Positions 9,958-23,281 of a stretch of DNA of 51,938 bases are shown piece by piece; position 1 is the stretch's first letter, and each line of letters starts with the position of its first letter. The notes under the pieces are model-generated. The model saw only the letters and a list, made by a program, of their open reading frames with translations, was not told where the DNA came from and made no database searches. The DNA is from Rubrivivax sp. (GTDB taxonomy: Bacteria; Pseudomonadota; Gammaproteobacteria; Burkholderiales; Burkholderiaceae_C), in the NCBI GenBank assembly GCA_020852865.1, contig JADYZZ010000011.1, positions 1 to 51,938 on the forward strand. Reading direction: 5' to 3'. The translations under genes and the position numbers were made by a program.

Positions 9958-10692
9958 TCAGCGGCCGCCCGCGAAATCCAGCAGGCGGCGCACGAGTTCG
10001 TCGGGCCGGCTGACCATCGGGCAATGCCCGGTGGCGATCTCGACGACACGCCAGCCCGGCTGCGCGCGCACGCGCCGACGCGACGCATCGATGGTGGCCA
10101 GGGCCGGCGACGTGCAGTCGACGAACAGGCGCGGCAGCATGGCCAGCCGCTCGGCGCTGAACTGCACCGGCTCGCAGTACATGCCGAAGGGGTGCGGCAC
10201 CTGGCGGCGCAGCAGCCAGTCGCGGTCGGCGCCGGCGAGGCCGAACAGCGCCGGGTCGGCCGGCGGCAGCGCGTTGTCGTGCGCCGCCGCCAGCGCCTCG
10301 CGCTGGGCCAGTGTCTGCGGGGCGTGTCCGCTGCTCCACGAATCGCCGGGTTCGGGCACGGCCGCGTCGACATAGACCAGCCCGCGCAGTACGCCGGCCT
10401 GGCCCTGCGTCAGGATCGCCTCGGCCGCCGCGGTGATGACGATTCCGCCGTAGCTGTGCCCGACGAGCACGCAGCCCTGCAGTTCCTCGGCCTCGATCAG
10501 GCCGACGACATCGGCCACATGCGTGGCCAGACCGATGTCGGGCCGGCGCAGGTGTGCGCGTTCGCCGTCGCCGGTCAGCGTCACCGCGTGCACCTCGTGG
10601 CCGGCGGCACGCAGCGGTCCGAGCACGCGTCGCCAGATCCAGGCGCCGCCCCAGGCGCCATGCACGAGCACGATGGGCGGTCTGTGATCCAT
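9958..10692 (-). CDS. Alpha/beta hydrolase (EstC / salicylate-esterase-like)
   Basis: A 244-residue hydrolase starting IVLVHGAWGGAWIW, the oxyanion-hole block of the EstC/MES-type esterase family. The nucleophile elbow is LVGHSYGG (Ser 80), and TGHCPMVSRPDEL carries the catalytic His near the C-terminus. There is no signal peptide. It sits 211 bp upstream of the kinase gene and about 130 bp downstream of the small membrane protein gene, all on the same strand. Its link to the kinase is unclear and may be fortuitous. The substrate is unknown; small carboxylic esters are usual for the family. Confidence 0.88.
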   Translation of the reverse strand: MDHRPPIVLVHGAWGGAWIWRRVLGPLRAAGHEVHAVTLTGDGERAHLRRPDIGLATHVADVVGLIEAEELQGCVLVGHSYGGIVITAAAEAILTQGQAGVLRGLVYVDAAVPEPGDSWSSGHAPQTLAQREALAAAHDNALPPADPALFGLAGADRDWLLRRQVPHPFGMYCEPVQFSAERLAMLPRLFVDCTSPALATIDASRRRVRAQPGWRVVEIATGHCPMVSRPDELVRRLLDFAGGR

Positions 10693-10821
10693 GCACCGAT
10701 GCTGCCGCGGCGCGAGCGCGGCGCCAGTCAGGACTTACGCTATCCGCCCCGCCCGCAGCCGAGGGCGCGCGCGAACCCGCGCGCCCCCACGCCCGCCCGA
10801 GCGACGCTGCACCGGAGCGCT

Positions 10822-11100
10822 TCAGAACGTCGGCGCCGGCTCCTGCAGCAGCTCGGACCGGCCGGCCAGCGCACGCGCGGCGTCGGGCACCGAGGTGTCG
10901 CCGGGCGCCGGCGCGGGCACCAGGGCCTGCGGCGGCGACGGCCGCGGCGTCGGCGAGGCCACGACGATGCGCCCGAGCGTCGCCGTCAGCAGCAGGCCGA
11001 CGACGATCGACACGAGCGCCGCGGCCCACAGCCAGCGCGACGTCGCGTACGGCCGGCCGGATGCCGGCGGCGATGGACGCACGATGCTCTGCATGGTCAT
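10822..11100 (-). CDS. Small membrane protein, unrecognised
   Basis: A 92-residue product with one hydrophobic segment (about 23-45, WLWAAALVSIVVGLLLTATL) after a short polar N-terminus, then a Pro/Ala-rich tail. The ATG at 11100 was chosen because the longer ORF to 11556 only reads the next gene in a wrong frame. It lies 29 bp downstream of a small secreted protein gene on the same strand, so the two may be co-transcribed. I do not recognise the family. The topology suggests a single-pass membrane protein with a periplasmic tail. Confidence 0.6.
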   Translation of the reverse strand: MTMQSIVRPSPPASGRPYATSRWLWAAALVSIVVGLLLTATLGRIVVASPTPRPSPPQALVPAPAPGDTSVPDAARALAGRSELLQEPAPTF

Positions 11101-11129
11101 GGCACAGGCTCCTCGTGAAGCACGGGGGT

Positions 11130-11495
11130 TCAAGGCGTGCGGGTCGCAGCGGCCACGGCAACGCAGGCCGTCGGCGCGCGCCAGCGTGCGGCGCGCTCGC
11201 TGCCGACTTCGAATGCGATGCCGTAGAGCACGCGGCCGTAGCGCAGCATTGCGCGCGCCATGCGCGCGGCCTCGCAGTGGCCCTCGTCGGCCAGCGCGAC
11301 ATAGAGGTCGAAGGCCTCGCGGTAATGGCCGATCTCGTAGGCGGCCTGCGCGGACGCCAGGCGTGTCGGCGGGGCGTCCTGCGCGCAGGCCGCGCCGGGC
11401 GCCGCGAGGGCGGTCGCGAGCGCAAGCGCTGCCGACGCCGGCCGCGCGAGGCTTCGTCCGGCCCGCGGTCGCCGCAAGCAAAGGGCATGGGGCAT
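11130..11495 (-). CDS. Small exported protein with one TPR/Sel1-like helix pair
   Basis: A 121-residue protein with an Arg-rich N-terminus and a hydrophobic signal segment ending near AACAQDAPP, so it is probably exported. The mature part contains AAYEIGHYREAFDLYVALAD followed by EGHCEAARMARAMLRYG, a helix-turn-helix pair of TPR or Sel1 type. Similar short proteins occur beside sigma factor/kinase genes in Burkholderiales, from memory. A partner-binding role is likely; no catalytic motif is seen. It follows the kinase remnant and precedes the small membrane protein gene on the same strand. Confidence 0.65.
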   Translation of the reverse strand: MPHALCLRRPRAGRSLARPASAALALATALAAPGAACAQDAPPTRLASAQAAYEIGHYREAFDLYVALADEGHCEAARMARAMLRYGRVLYGIAFEVGSERAARWRAPTACVAVAAATRTP

Positions 11496-11531
11496 GGTCT
11501 GCTCTCCTGGGCGCCGACGCCATCGGCCCCT

Positions 11532-11834
11532 TCACCGCGACATACGCAAGCCGCACCGCAAACCGGCCAGCACACAGGCCGCGAACCGCGCGCAGGGCCG
11601 CTTGCCGCCCGGCAGCGCGCGGGCGGTCACGCCGAGCGCGTACAGGTCACCGGCCGTGCCGACGGGCTCGCCGCGCCGCGGCCCCGGGCCGGCGTACTGC
11701 GGCGTCGGCGCGCGGCCCAAGGCCCTGCGGTCAGCCGCTGCGGCTGCCGCCGCGACGTCGCCCGTCTCGAGTTCGGCGTGGTGCGCCGGCAGCCCGCGCA
11801 GCGTGCCGGCCGGAGCGTGCGGCGACGCGGGCAT
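11532..11834 (-). pseudogene. Decayed serine/threonine kinase fragment (activation segment only)
   Basis: This 100-codon frame contains RALGRAPTPQYAGPGPRRGE followed by PVGTAGDLYALGV. It aligns to the activation segment of the intact kinase in this window (RALTPDYAAPEQVRSEPVSI then ATDIWALGV). The APE motif is damaged to AGPGP, and no glycine loop, VALK lysine, HRD or DFG block is found. The downstream part (TARALPGGKRP) resembles a worn version of LYxLLxGxxPF. The segment lies where TIGR02999-type sigma genes often carry their partner kinase. I read it as the remnant of a second kinase, not as a functional gene. Confidence 0.6.
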
Positions 11835-11885
11835 CGCGGCAACGAGCGCAGTCCGGAGGCGCCCCCGCGCTGGGCCGCTGCGCAG

Positions 11886-11923
11886 GGTCTCACTGCATCG
11901 CCGCGATCAGCAGCAGCCGCGCC
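11886..11923. repeat. Duplicated sigma-gene tail, distal copy
   Basis: These 38 bp match 11959-11996 with one mismatch (C versus G at the base after GCAT). On the minus strand it encodes the same terminal residues as the sigma factor (ARLLLIAAMQ and stop). The copies start 73 bp apart. The copy sits between the intact sigma gene and the kinase remnant and marks a recombination or duplication junction. Confidence 0.85.
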
Positions 11924-11958
11924 GCTGTACCGCGAGGTCTGCCGGCCGCTGCACGGTC

Positions 11959-11996
11959 GGTCTCACTGCATGGCCGCGATCAGCAGCAGCCGCGCC
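11959..11996. repeat. Duplicated sigma-gene tail, copy within the intact ECF sigma gene
   Basis: This is the partner of the repeat at 11886-11923 and forms the natural 3' end of the ECF sigma factor gene. It includes the TGA stop at 11963-11965 and a few bases beyond it. Homology begins and ends abruptly, consistent with a short tandem duplication. Confidence 0.85.
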
Positions 11997-12514
11997 TTCT
12001 CCCAGTCGCGCCGCACGGTGCGTTCCGACAGCCCCAGCGCGTCGGCGATCTCGGCCTCGCCCAGCCCGCCGAAGAAGCGCATCTCGGCCACCTGCGCCAG
12101 CCGCGCGTCGGCCTGCTCGAGCACCTGCAGCGCCTCGTGCACGCGCAGCGCGTCGTTCTCGGGTGCCGCGAGCTGGCTCTCGAGCAGCGTGTCGAGCACG
12201 ACATGTTCGGCGTCGCCGCCGCGGCGCTCGGCGTTGCGCGCACGCGCGTAGTCGACGATCACCGAGCGCATCACGCGCGAGGCATAGGCGAAGAAGTGGT
12301 GGCGGTCGTCGACCGGCAGCGCTTCGCTGCCGACGATCCTGAGGTAGGCCTCGTGCACGAGCGAGGTCGTGCCCAGCAGCGTCAGCGTGCGGTGCGGCCG
12401 CAGCCGCGCGGCGGCCAGGCGGCGCAGATCCTCGTAGAGCAGGCCGAAGGCCTCGCCGGCGGCCTTCTGGTCGCCCTGGCGCGCGGCCGCGAGCAAGACG
12501 CTGAGTTCGGGCAT
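11963..12514 (-). CDS. ECF sigma factor (TIGR02999-like)
   Basis: A 183-residue ECF sigma factor. Region 2 spans about residues 10-90, with LLYEDLRRLAAARL, HEAYLRIV and HHFFAYASRVMRSVIVDYAR. Region 4 spans about 125-180, with RLAQVAEMRFFGGLGEAEIA and LGLSERTVRRDWEKAR as the DNA-recognition helix-turn-helix. The combination resembles the TIGR02999 (Sig-70_X6) group, commonly found with Ser/Thr kinases instead of a classical anti-sigma factor. No anti-sigma gene is adjacent. The start at 12514 gives a full-length protein. It is divergent from the caspase-FGE gene across a 276-bp gap that likely holds both promoters. Confidence 0.88.
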   Translation of the reverse strand: MPELSVLLAAARQGDQKAAGEAFGLLYEDLRRLAAARLRPHRTLTLLGTTSLVHEAYLRIVGSEALPVDDRHHFFAYASRVMRSVIVDYARARNAERRGGDAEHVVLDTLLESQLAAPENDALRVHEALQVLEQADARLAQVAEMRFFGGLGEAEIADALGLSERTVRRDWEKARLLLIAAMQ

Positions 12515-12790
12515 CGGACGCCACCTCCGGCCGCGCGATGCTATGCGGATCCCGCGGAGCCCGGCAATCGGGCTGCCCGCAGCGATGCCGCACGGGCGAA
12601 CCCGGCCCCCCGCGCCCTCGATCGCAGGCGAACGAGAAGCCCGGCACGCCCACCCACCGGGCGCAGGATGTACAAGGGCATGCGCCGCAGTCGAGAATCG
12701 CGCTGCACCGAGCGCCGGCGACGTCCGAGGCGGTGCGGCCGGCCCGGGCCCCGGGCGGCGCACCCCGCACGACGCCCGGCGCCACCGTCG

Positions 12791-15163
12791 ATGAACACGC
12801 TTCGCCTCCTTCTCCTGCTGTGGTGTCTGGGCTGCGCCGCGCTGCTCGCCGCGCCGGCCACGGCCCAGGGCACGCCGGGCAGCGAACCGCGCGTGGCGCT
12901 GGTCGTCGGCAACGCGGCCTACCGCAGCGCCCCGCTGCGCAATCCCGTCAACGACGCGCGCGCGATGCGCGACAAGCTCCAGTCGATGGGCTTCGACACG
13001 CTGTACTTCGAGAACCTGCAGACCCGGCAGGTGGGCGCCGCGCTGCGCGAGTTCCGCAACCGGATCAGGCCGGGCGCGGTGGCGCTGTTCTTCTACGCCG
13101 GCCACGGCGTGCAGGTGCGCGGCGAGAACTACCTGCCCGCCGTCGACGCCGAGATCGGCAGCGAGGAGGACGTGCCGCAGCAGAGCCTGAGCCTGGGCGC
13201 CGTGCTCAACACGATGGAAGACTCGAAGGCCGGCGTCAACCTGGTGCTGCTCGACGCCTGCCGCAACAACCCCTATGCACGCAGCTTCCGCTCGGCACCG
13301 ATGGGCCTGGCGCGCGTGCAGGCGCCCAGCGGCACGCTGATCCACTACGCCACGCGCCCGGGCAGCGTGGCCGAGGACGGCCGCGGCGAGCACGGCACCT
13401 ACACCGAGGCGCTGCTGGCGCAGATCGGCGAGGAGGGCGTGCCGATCGAGACCGCGCTCAAGCGCGTCACGATCCGCGTGCGCGAGGCCACCAAGGGCAA
13501 GCAGGAGCCGTGGATGGAGGGCAGCCTCACCGGCGACTTCTACTTCATCGTCAAGCCCGGTGCGGTCGTCAACATCCAGCAGGCGCCGGCGACACCCGAG
13601 GCGGCGGCCTGGCAGGCGGCCGAGTCGCTCGGCACGTCAGCGGCCTACGAGGCCTACCTGAACGAATACCCGAAGGGCCTGTATGCGGCGGCCGCGCGCA
13701 TCAAGCTGGCAGCCTTGTCCCGGCCCGCCGCGGCCGCGCCGGCGACATTGCCCGCGCCTGCCGCGACCTTGCCGGCCCCCTCGGCCACCGCGCCCGTCCT
13801 GCCCCCGGCAGCACTGCTCACCCCGGTGCCGGCCGGTACCAAGGACGTCGAGGGCTTCGTCTGGCGCGACGTTCAGGCGCGCGGCGGCCGCGAGCATTAC
13901 GAGGCCTACCTGCAGCGCTACCCGCGCGGCCGCTACGTCGCCGCCGCGCGCACGGCGCTGCGCCGGCTCGATGCCCAGCGCGACGCCGAGCGCCTGGCCG
14001 AGCAGCGCGCCGCCGCCGAACCCCAGGCCTGGGAGGCGGCGCTGCTGGCACGCAGCGAGGCCGGTTATCAGGCATACCTGCAGGCCTACCCGAACGGGCG
14101 CTACGCGGCGCAGGCGCAGACGGCGATCCAGGCGCTGCGCCAGCCGCCGCCGCGCCCGAGCGAAGCGCGCCGCGAGCCCGAGCGCCAGCGCACGGCCGAG
14201 GAACGCGAGGCGCTGCGCAGCGCGGCACTGCGCGAGCTGAGCCTGGCACGCCTCACCGGCGCCGAGTTCCAGATGGGCGCCGATGCCGACGAGCCGGGCG
14301 AGGACGGCCAGCCCGACGCCTCGGCCCAGCCCAAGCACGCAGCAGCGATCGCGAACTTCGAGCTCGCCTACTACGAGACCACGGTGGCGCAGTTCCGCAA
14401 GTTCGTCGAAGCCACCGGCTACGTCACCGAAGCCGAAGGCGCCGTCGAACCCGGCTGCAACGTGCCGGTCAAGGGCGGCCAATGGCAGCTGCAGCCGGCG
14501 GCGAACTGGCGCGCGCCGGGCTACACCCAGACCGACAGCCATCCGGTCGTCTGCGTGAGCTGGAACGACGTGCAGGCTTACCTGCAGTGGCTGGCCGGCA
14601 CCAGCGAACCGCTGCGGCTACCGAGCGAGGCCGAATGGGAATTCGCCGCGCGCGGCGGCACCACCTCGCCCAGGCCCTGGAGCGACACCGGCGGCTTCTG
14701 GACCCGTCTGTGGGAAAGCGTCAAGCCCGGCACGGGAGGGCCGCAGCCGCAGGAACAACAGCAACCGCAGCAACAGCCGCCGCCGCCCAGCCGCGCCTGC
14801 CGCTATGCCAACGTCGCCGACGAGACGCTGCGCACCGCGCTCGACTGGCCGGCCGTGCTCAACTGCAACGACCGCTACCCCTACCCGGTGCCGGGCGGCT
14901 ATTTCGGCCGCAACAACGTCGGCCTGTACGACATGATCGGCAACGTCGCCGAGTGGACGCAGGACTGCGCCAACCCGAGCCACGCCGGCGCCGCACGCGA
15001 CGGCCGCGCGCGCAGCGACGGCGACTGCACGCGCCACGTCGTGCGCGGCGGCAGCTGGGCCAGCTCGCCGGCGCTCATCCGCTCGGCGGCGCGCATCGGC
15101 CAGCCGCACTCGTACCGCGCGTCGGACCTGGGTTTTCGCATCGCGCGCACGCCCAAGAGCTGA
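12791..15163 (+). CDS. Secreted caspase-like peptidase fused to an FGE-sulfatase (SUMF1-like) domain
   Basis: A 790-residue protein. A signal peptide (1-26, cleaved after TAQG) is followed by a caspase/C14 domain (about 33-250) with His 105 in FYAGHG and Cys 157 in LLDACRNNP, an intact clan CD dyad. A linker region carries three related YLxxYPxGxY helical motifs (near 283, 368 and 424) separated by Pro/Ala-rich stretches. An FGE-sulfatase fold domain follows (about 485-785), with FELAYYETTVAQFRKF, LPSEAEWEFAARGG, NVAEWTQDC and RGGSWASS...GFRIAR. The Cys pair that binds copper in true FGE is absent from the RGGSW block, so oxidase activity is doubtful and a binding role is more likely. The ATG at 12791 gives the signal peptide; the far longer upstream frame is spurious. 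Confidence 0.9.
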   Translation: MNTLRLLLLLWCLGCAALLAAPATAQGTPGSEPRVALVVGNAAYRSAPLRNPVNDARAMRDKLQSMGFDTLYFENLQTRQVGAALREFRNRIRPGAVALFFYAGHGVQVRGENYLPAVDAEIGSEEDVPQQSLSLGAVLNTMEDSKAGVNLVLLDACRNNPYARSFRSAPMGLARVQAPSGTLIHYATRPGSVAEDGRGEHGTYTEALLAQIGEEGVPIETALKRVTIRVREATKGKQEPWMEGSLTGDFYFIVKPGAVVNIQQAPATPEAAAWQAAESLGTSAAYEAYLNEYPKGLYAAAARIKLAALSRPAAAAPATLPAPAATLPAPSATAPVLPPAALLTPVPAGTKDVEGFVWRDVQARGGREHYEAYLQRYPRGRYVAAARTALRRLDAQRDAERLAEQRAAAEPQAWEAALLARSEAGYQAYLQAYPNGRYAAQAQTAIQALRQPPPRPSEARREPERQRTAEEREALRSAALRELSLARLTGAEFQMGADADEPGEDGQPDASAQPKHAAAIANFELAYYETTVAQFRKFVEATGYVTEAEGAVEPGCNVPVKGGQWQLQPAANWRAPGYTQTDSHPVVCVSWNDVQAYLQWLAGTSEPLRLPSEAEWEFAARGGTTSPRPWSDTGGFWTRLWESVKPGTGGPQPQEQQQPQQQPPPPSRACRYANVADETLRTALDWPAVLNCNDRYPYPVPGGYFGRNNVGLYDMIGNVAEWTQDCANPSHAGAARDGRARSDGDCTRHVVRGGSWASSPALIRSAARIGQPHSYRASDLGFRIARTPKS

Positions 15164-15342
15164 GCGCCGGCGCCGCCGGCCCGCCGGGGTTCGGCCCGGC
15201 ATGCGCAGGCCGGCCGCGGCGGTTCGGCCGGAGTCACACACGCCCGCCCAGGTCGTGCGGCGAGCCGGTTGCTGCGGTCCCCGGCACGACAGCGCGGCCG
15301 GCTGCGATGCGCGCCGCGGCGATCCCGTCATCCTCGCGCCGC

Positions 15343-18700
<3,358 letters not shown>

Positions 18701-18721
18701 CCGAACCCCAAGGAGAACGCG

Positions 18722-20308
18722 ATGCAACGACGCACCCTGGCCGCACTTCCCGCCCTCGCAATGGGCCTCGCGCTGGGCCTGGCCAGCCCTGCCGGCCATG
18801 CCCAGGGCAAGACCCTCAAGGTCGTGGCGCACGCCGACGTGAAGATCCTCGACCCCACATTCACGACGGCCTACATCAGCCGCAACTTCGGCTACATGGT
18901 CTACGACATGCCATTCGGGCTGGACGAGAAGGGCCAGCCCAGGCCGCAGATGGTGGACAAGTACACCACCTCCAAGGACGGCAAGCTCTGGACCTTCACG
19001 CTGCGGCCCGACCTGAAGTTCTCCGACGGCAGTCCGGTGCGTGCCGCCGACGTCGTCGCCTCCATGCAACGCTGGACCTCCAAGGACAGCATCGGGCGCG
19101 CCATGACGGCGATCTCGTCGCCCGAGTGGAAGACCGTGGACGACAGGACCTTCACGTTGGCGCTCAAGGAGCCGTTCGGCATGGTGCTCGAGGGCATGGC
19201 CAAGCCGTCCGGCTTCCCGCCGGTGGTGCTGCCCGAGCGCCTCGCGAAGATGCCGACGTCCCAGCCGCTCACCGAGGTGCTGGGCTCGGGCCCCTACCTG
19301 TTCAAGCGCGACGAGTGGGTGCCCGGCAACAAGGCCGTCTTCGTCAAGAACCCCTACTACGTGCCCCGCAACGAGCCGGCCAGCGGTCTGGCCGGCGGCA
19401 AGAAGGTGGCCTTCGACCGGGTCGAGTGGTACTACATCCCGGACGCCAACAGCGCCGTGGCCGCCCTGCGCAAGGGCGAGATGGACCTGATCGAGCAGGT
19501 GCCGCCCGACTACATCAACCCGTTGCGCGCCGACGCCAACGTGAAGCTGGTGCCCTCAGGGGCCTGGCAGGGATGGATGGTCATGAACCAGCTTCACCCG
19601 CCCTTCAACAACCCGAAGATACGCCAGGCAGTGCTCAAGGCCGTCGACCAGGACAAGTTCATGGCTGCCATGGGCTACCCGAAGGATCTGCGCGTCACCA
19701 ATTGCGCCACCTTCTTCATCTGCGGCAGCGCGCACGAGACCTTCGCCGGCGCCGAGCCGTGGCGCCGGCCCGACAGCGCCAAGGCCAAGCAGCTGCTGGC
19801 CGAGGCCGGCTACAAGGGCGAGAGGGTCGTTCTGCTGGTGCCGAGCGACATCACCTACCTCAATGCCGAGGCGCTGATGGCGGCCCAGACCATGCGCAGC
19901 ATCGGCATGAACGTGGACATGCAGACCTCGGACTGGGCGACCATCGGCGCACGCCGCGCCAAGAAGGAGGCGCCCGACGCGGGGGGCTGGAACATGTACG
20001 TCACGGTGGCCGGCAGCTTCGACGCCGACTCGCCGATCACCAACGCCTATCTGAGCGCGGCCTGCGGCACCGCGCTGCCGGGCTGGCCCTGCGACAAGGA
20101 ACTCGACGAGTTGCGTACGGCCTGGCTCAAGGAGACCGACCGTGCCAAGCGCAAGCAACTGCTCGACCGCTTCCACGAGCGCGCCTTCGAAGCCCTGCCT
20201 TACATCAGCGTCGGCCAGTACTCGCCGGCAATGGCCGTGCGCAAGGAGGTCAAGGGCAGCGAGAAGATGTGGGGCGGCCTGCCCCTGATCTGGAACCTCC
20301 ACAAATAG
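18722..20308 (+). CDS. Peptide-type ABC transporter substrate-binding protein (SBP_bac_5)
   Basis: A 528-residue periplasmic protein. The signal peptide ends at AGHAQGK (about residue 28), and the mature start KTLKVVAHADVKILDPTF is typical of DppA/OppA-like proteins. Motifs include WTFTLRPDLKFSDGSPVRAA and LGSGPYLFKRDEWVPGNKAV and the C-terminal domain through PYISVGQYSP. GGAGAA precedes the ATG by about 6 nt. It should capture peptides or N-acylated amino acids for the permeases encoded immediately downstream. Confidence 0.92.
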   Translation: MQRRTLAALPALAMGLALGLASPAGHAQGKTLKVVAHADVKILDPTFTTAYISRNFGYMVYDMPFGLDEKGQPRPQMVDKYTTSKDGKLWTFTLRPDLKFSDGSPVRAADVVASMQRWTSKDSIGRAMTAISSPEWKTVDDRTFTLALKEPFGMVLEGMAKPSGFPPVVLPERLAKMPTSQPLTEVLGSGPYLFKRDEWVPGNKAVFVKNPYYVPRNEPASGLAGGKKVAFDRVEWYYIPDANSAVAALRKGEMDLIEQVPPDYINPLRADANVKLVPSGAWQGWMVMNQLHPPFNNPKIRQAVLKAVDQDKFMAAMGYPKDLRVTNCATFFICGSAHETFAGAEPWRRPDSAKAKQLLAEAGYKGERVVLLVPSDITYLNAEALMAAQTMRSIGMNVDMQTSDWATIGARRAKKEAPDAGGWNMYVTVAGSFDADSPITNAYLSAACGTALPGWPCDKELDELRTAWLKETDRAKRKQLLDRFHERAFEALPYISVGQYSPAMAVRKEVKGSEKMWGGLPLIWNLHK

Positions 20309-20315
20309 GCGCCGC

Positions 20316-21257
20316 GTGGGCGGCTACCTGCTGCGGCGGCTGGCCGCCACCCTGCCGGTGATGGCGGTAGTGGCCGTGGTCGTGTTCCTGCTGATCCACC
20401 TCTCGCCGGGCGACCCCGCGGCACTGATCGCGGGCGACCTCGCCACCACGGAGGACATCGCGCGGCTGCGCGTCGCGCTCGGACTGGACCGGCCCCTGGG
20501 GTGGCAGTTCCTGCTCTGGGCCGGGCGCATCCTGAGCGGAGATCTCGGTACCTCCATCTTCACGAACCTCCCGGTCACGCAGCTGCTGGCGCAGCGGCTG
20601 GAGCCCACTCTGTCGATCGCCTTCGTCACGATGGCCATCGCGCTGCTGCTGTCGATCCCGCTCGGCACCCTGGCCGCCGCCCGCGCCGGCAGCTGGATCG
20701 ATCGCGTGGTGATGGTGTTCGCGGTGCTCGCGTTCTCGTTGCCGGTGTTCCTGGTGGGCTATCTTCTCATCTACGGGTTCGCGATCCAACTCGACTGGTT
20801 CCCCGTGCAGGGCTACGTGCGCCTGGCCGAAGGCGGCGTATCCGGCTGGCTGCGCAGCCTGACCCTTCCCTGCGTCAACCTGGCGCTGCTCTATATGGCA
20901 TTGCTCACGCGCATGACGCGCGCGACCGTGCTCGAGGTCCTGCAGGAAGACTACATCCGCACGGCCCGCGCCAAGGGCCTGGGCGTGCTCGCCGTGCTCG
21001 GCCACGCGCTGCGCAACGCGGCGGTGCCGATCGCCACCACGGTCGGCGTCGGCATCGCGCTGCTGATCGGCGGCGTGGTGGTCACCGAGACCGTGTTCGC
21101 CATTCCCGGCGTCGGTCGGCTCGTGATCGACTCCGTCCAGCGCCACGACTACCCGGTGATCCAGGGCGTGCTGCTGCTGTCTGCCGGCGTCTACGTCTTC
21201 ATCAACCTGCTGGTCGACCTGAGCTACCGCCTGTTCGACCCGCGCATCCGCTACTGA
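20316..21257 (+). CDS. Peptide-type ABC transporter permease (DppB family)
   Basis: A 313-residue inner-membrane permease with six hydrophobic segments. It starts GGYLLRRLAATLPVMAVVAV, the typical DppB N-terminal helix, and carries the cytoplasmic coupling loop DYIRTARAKGLGVLAVLGHA (EAA motif). The start is GTG at 20316, 7 bp after the binding-protein stop codon; no better ATG exists near the conserved N-terminus. It pairs with the DppC-like permease encoded downstream. Confidence 0.92.
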   Translation: MGGYLLRRLAATLPVMAVVAVVVFLLIHLSPGDPAALIAGDLATTEDIARLRVALGLDRPLGWQFLLWAGRILSGDLGTSIFTNLPVTQLLAQRLEPTLSIAFVTMAIALLLSIPLGTLAAARAGSWIDRVVMVFAVLAFSLPVFLVGYLLIYGFAIQLDWFPVQGYVRLAEGGVSGWLRSLTLPCVNLALLYMALLTRMTRATVLEVLQEDYIRTARAKGLGVLAVLGHALRNAAVPIATTVGVGIALLIGGVVVTETVFAIPGVGRLVIDSVQRHDYPVIQGVLLLSAGVYVFINLLVDLSYRLFDPRIRY

Positions 21258-21322
21258 CAGCCCCCTGGACACATTGATCTCCGGCCCGACTCGCGCCGGC
21301 ACGAGTTCTGAGTAACCGCCGC

Positions 21323-22212
21323 ATGTCCGTCGCGCCGCCTCATGTCGACGCCGAGCCCGAGGACGCGGGCTTCGCCCCCGTCCCGCCGCGAAACCTGCGC
21401 TGGCTGCGCAAGAACTCCACGCTCGTGCTGGGCCTGGTCCTGCTCATGGTCGTGACCGCCCTCGCGCTGGCGGCACCCTGGGTGGCGACGGCCGATCCGC
21501 AGGACATCGACCCCTCCGCCCGTCTGCTGCCGCCCGACGCCCGGCACCATTTCGGCACCGACGCCCTCGGGCGCGACGTATTCAGCCGCGCCGTCTGGGG
21601 CGGCCGCATCTCGCTCGTCGTCGCGCTGGCGGTGTCGACGCTTGCCGCGTCCTTCGGCGTGGTGCTGGGGCTCTTGGCCGGCTTCGTGCGCTGGACCGAC
21701 GGGCCGATCATGCGCCTGATGGACGGCCTGATGGCCATTCCCGGCATCCTGCTCGCCATTGCGCTCATGGCCGTCACCAGGGCCAGCCTCGGCACCGTGA
21801 TCGTCGCGATCACGGTGCCGGAGATCCCTCGTGTGGTGCGCCTGGTGCGCTCGCTCGCGCTCACGCTGCGCGAGCAGCTCTTCGTCGAGGCCGCGCACGC
21901 GGTCGGTACGCGCCTGCCCGCCATCCTTTCGCGCCACGTGCTGCCGAACATGATGGCGCCGCTGTTCGTGCAAGCGACCTTCGTGGCCGCCTCGGCCGTG
22001 CTGATCGAGGCCTCGCTGTCGTTTCTCGGCGTCGGCGTGCCGGCGCAGACGCCGAGCTGGGGCAACATGATGGCCGAGGGCCGCAACGTGGTGGCCGTGG
22101 CCTTCCACATCATCCTGTACCCCGGCATCCTGCTGGCCGCCACGGTGCTTTCGATCAACATGGTCGGCGATGGCCTGCGCGATGCGCTCGACCCGCGCCT
22201 CGCGAGGCAGTT

Positions 22213-22216
<4 letters not shown>
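21323..22216 (+). CDS. Peptide-type ABC transporter permease (DppC family)
   Basis: A 297-residue permease. A cytoplasmic N-terminus with the OppC_N hydrophobic segment is followed by [20 protein letters not shown], the hallmark block of DppC/OppC proteins. The EAA coupling loop is [20 protein letters not shown]. The C-terminus includes [20 protein letters not shown], also diagnostic. The gap to the dppB-like gene is 65 bp. The stop overlaps the GTG start of the ATPase gene by 4 bp. Confidence 0.92.
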
Positions 22217-23214
<998 letters not shown>

Positions 23215-23281
23215 GGCCGCAGGTCTTGCCGAGAACTCGTTGCCGCCTGCCGGGACCGGTCGCGGGTGTTGGAGTGCACCG

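Noticed and set aside
15164..15342. Terminator between caspase-FGE and XRE genes
   Set aside because: Many GC palindromes but none with a T-tract or clear symmetry above the GC background.
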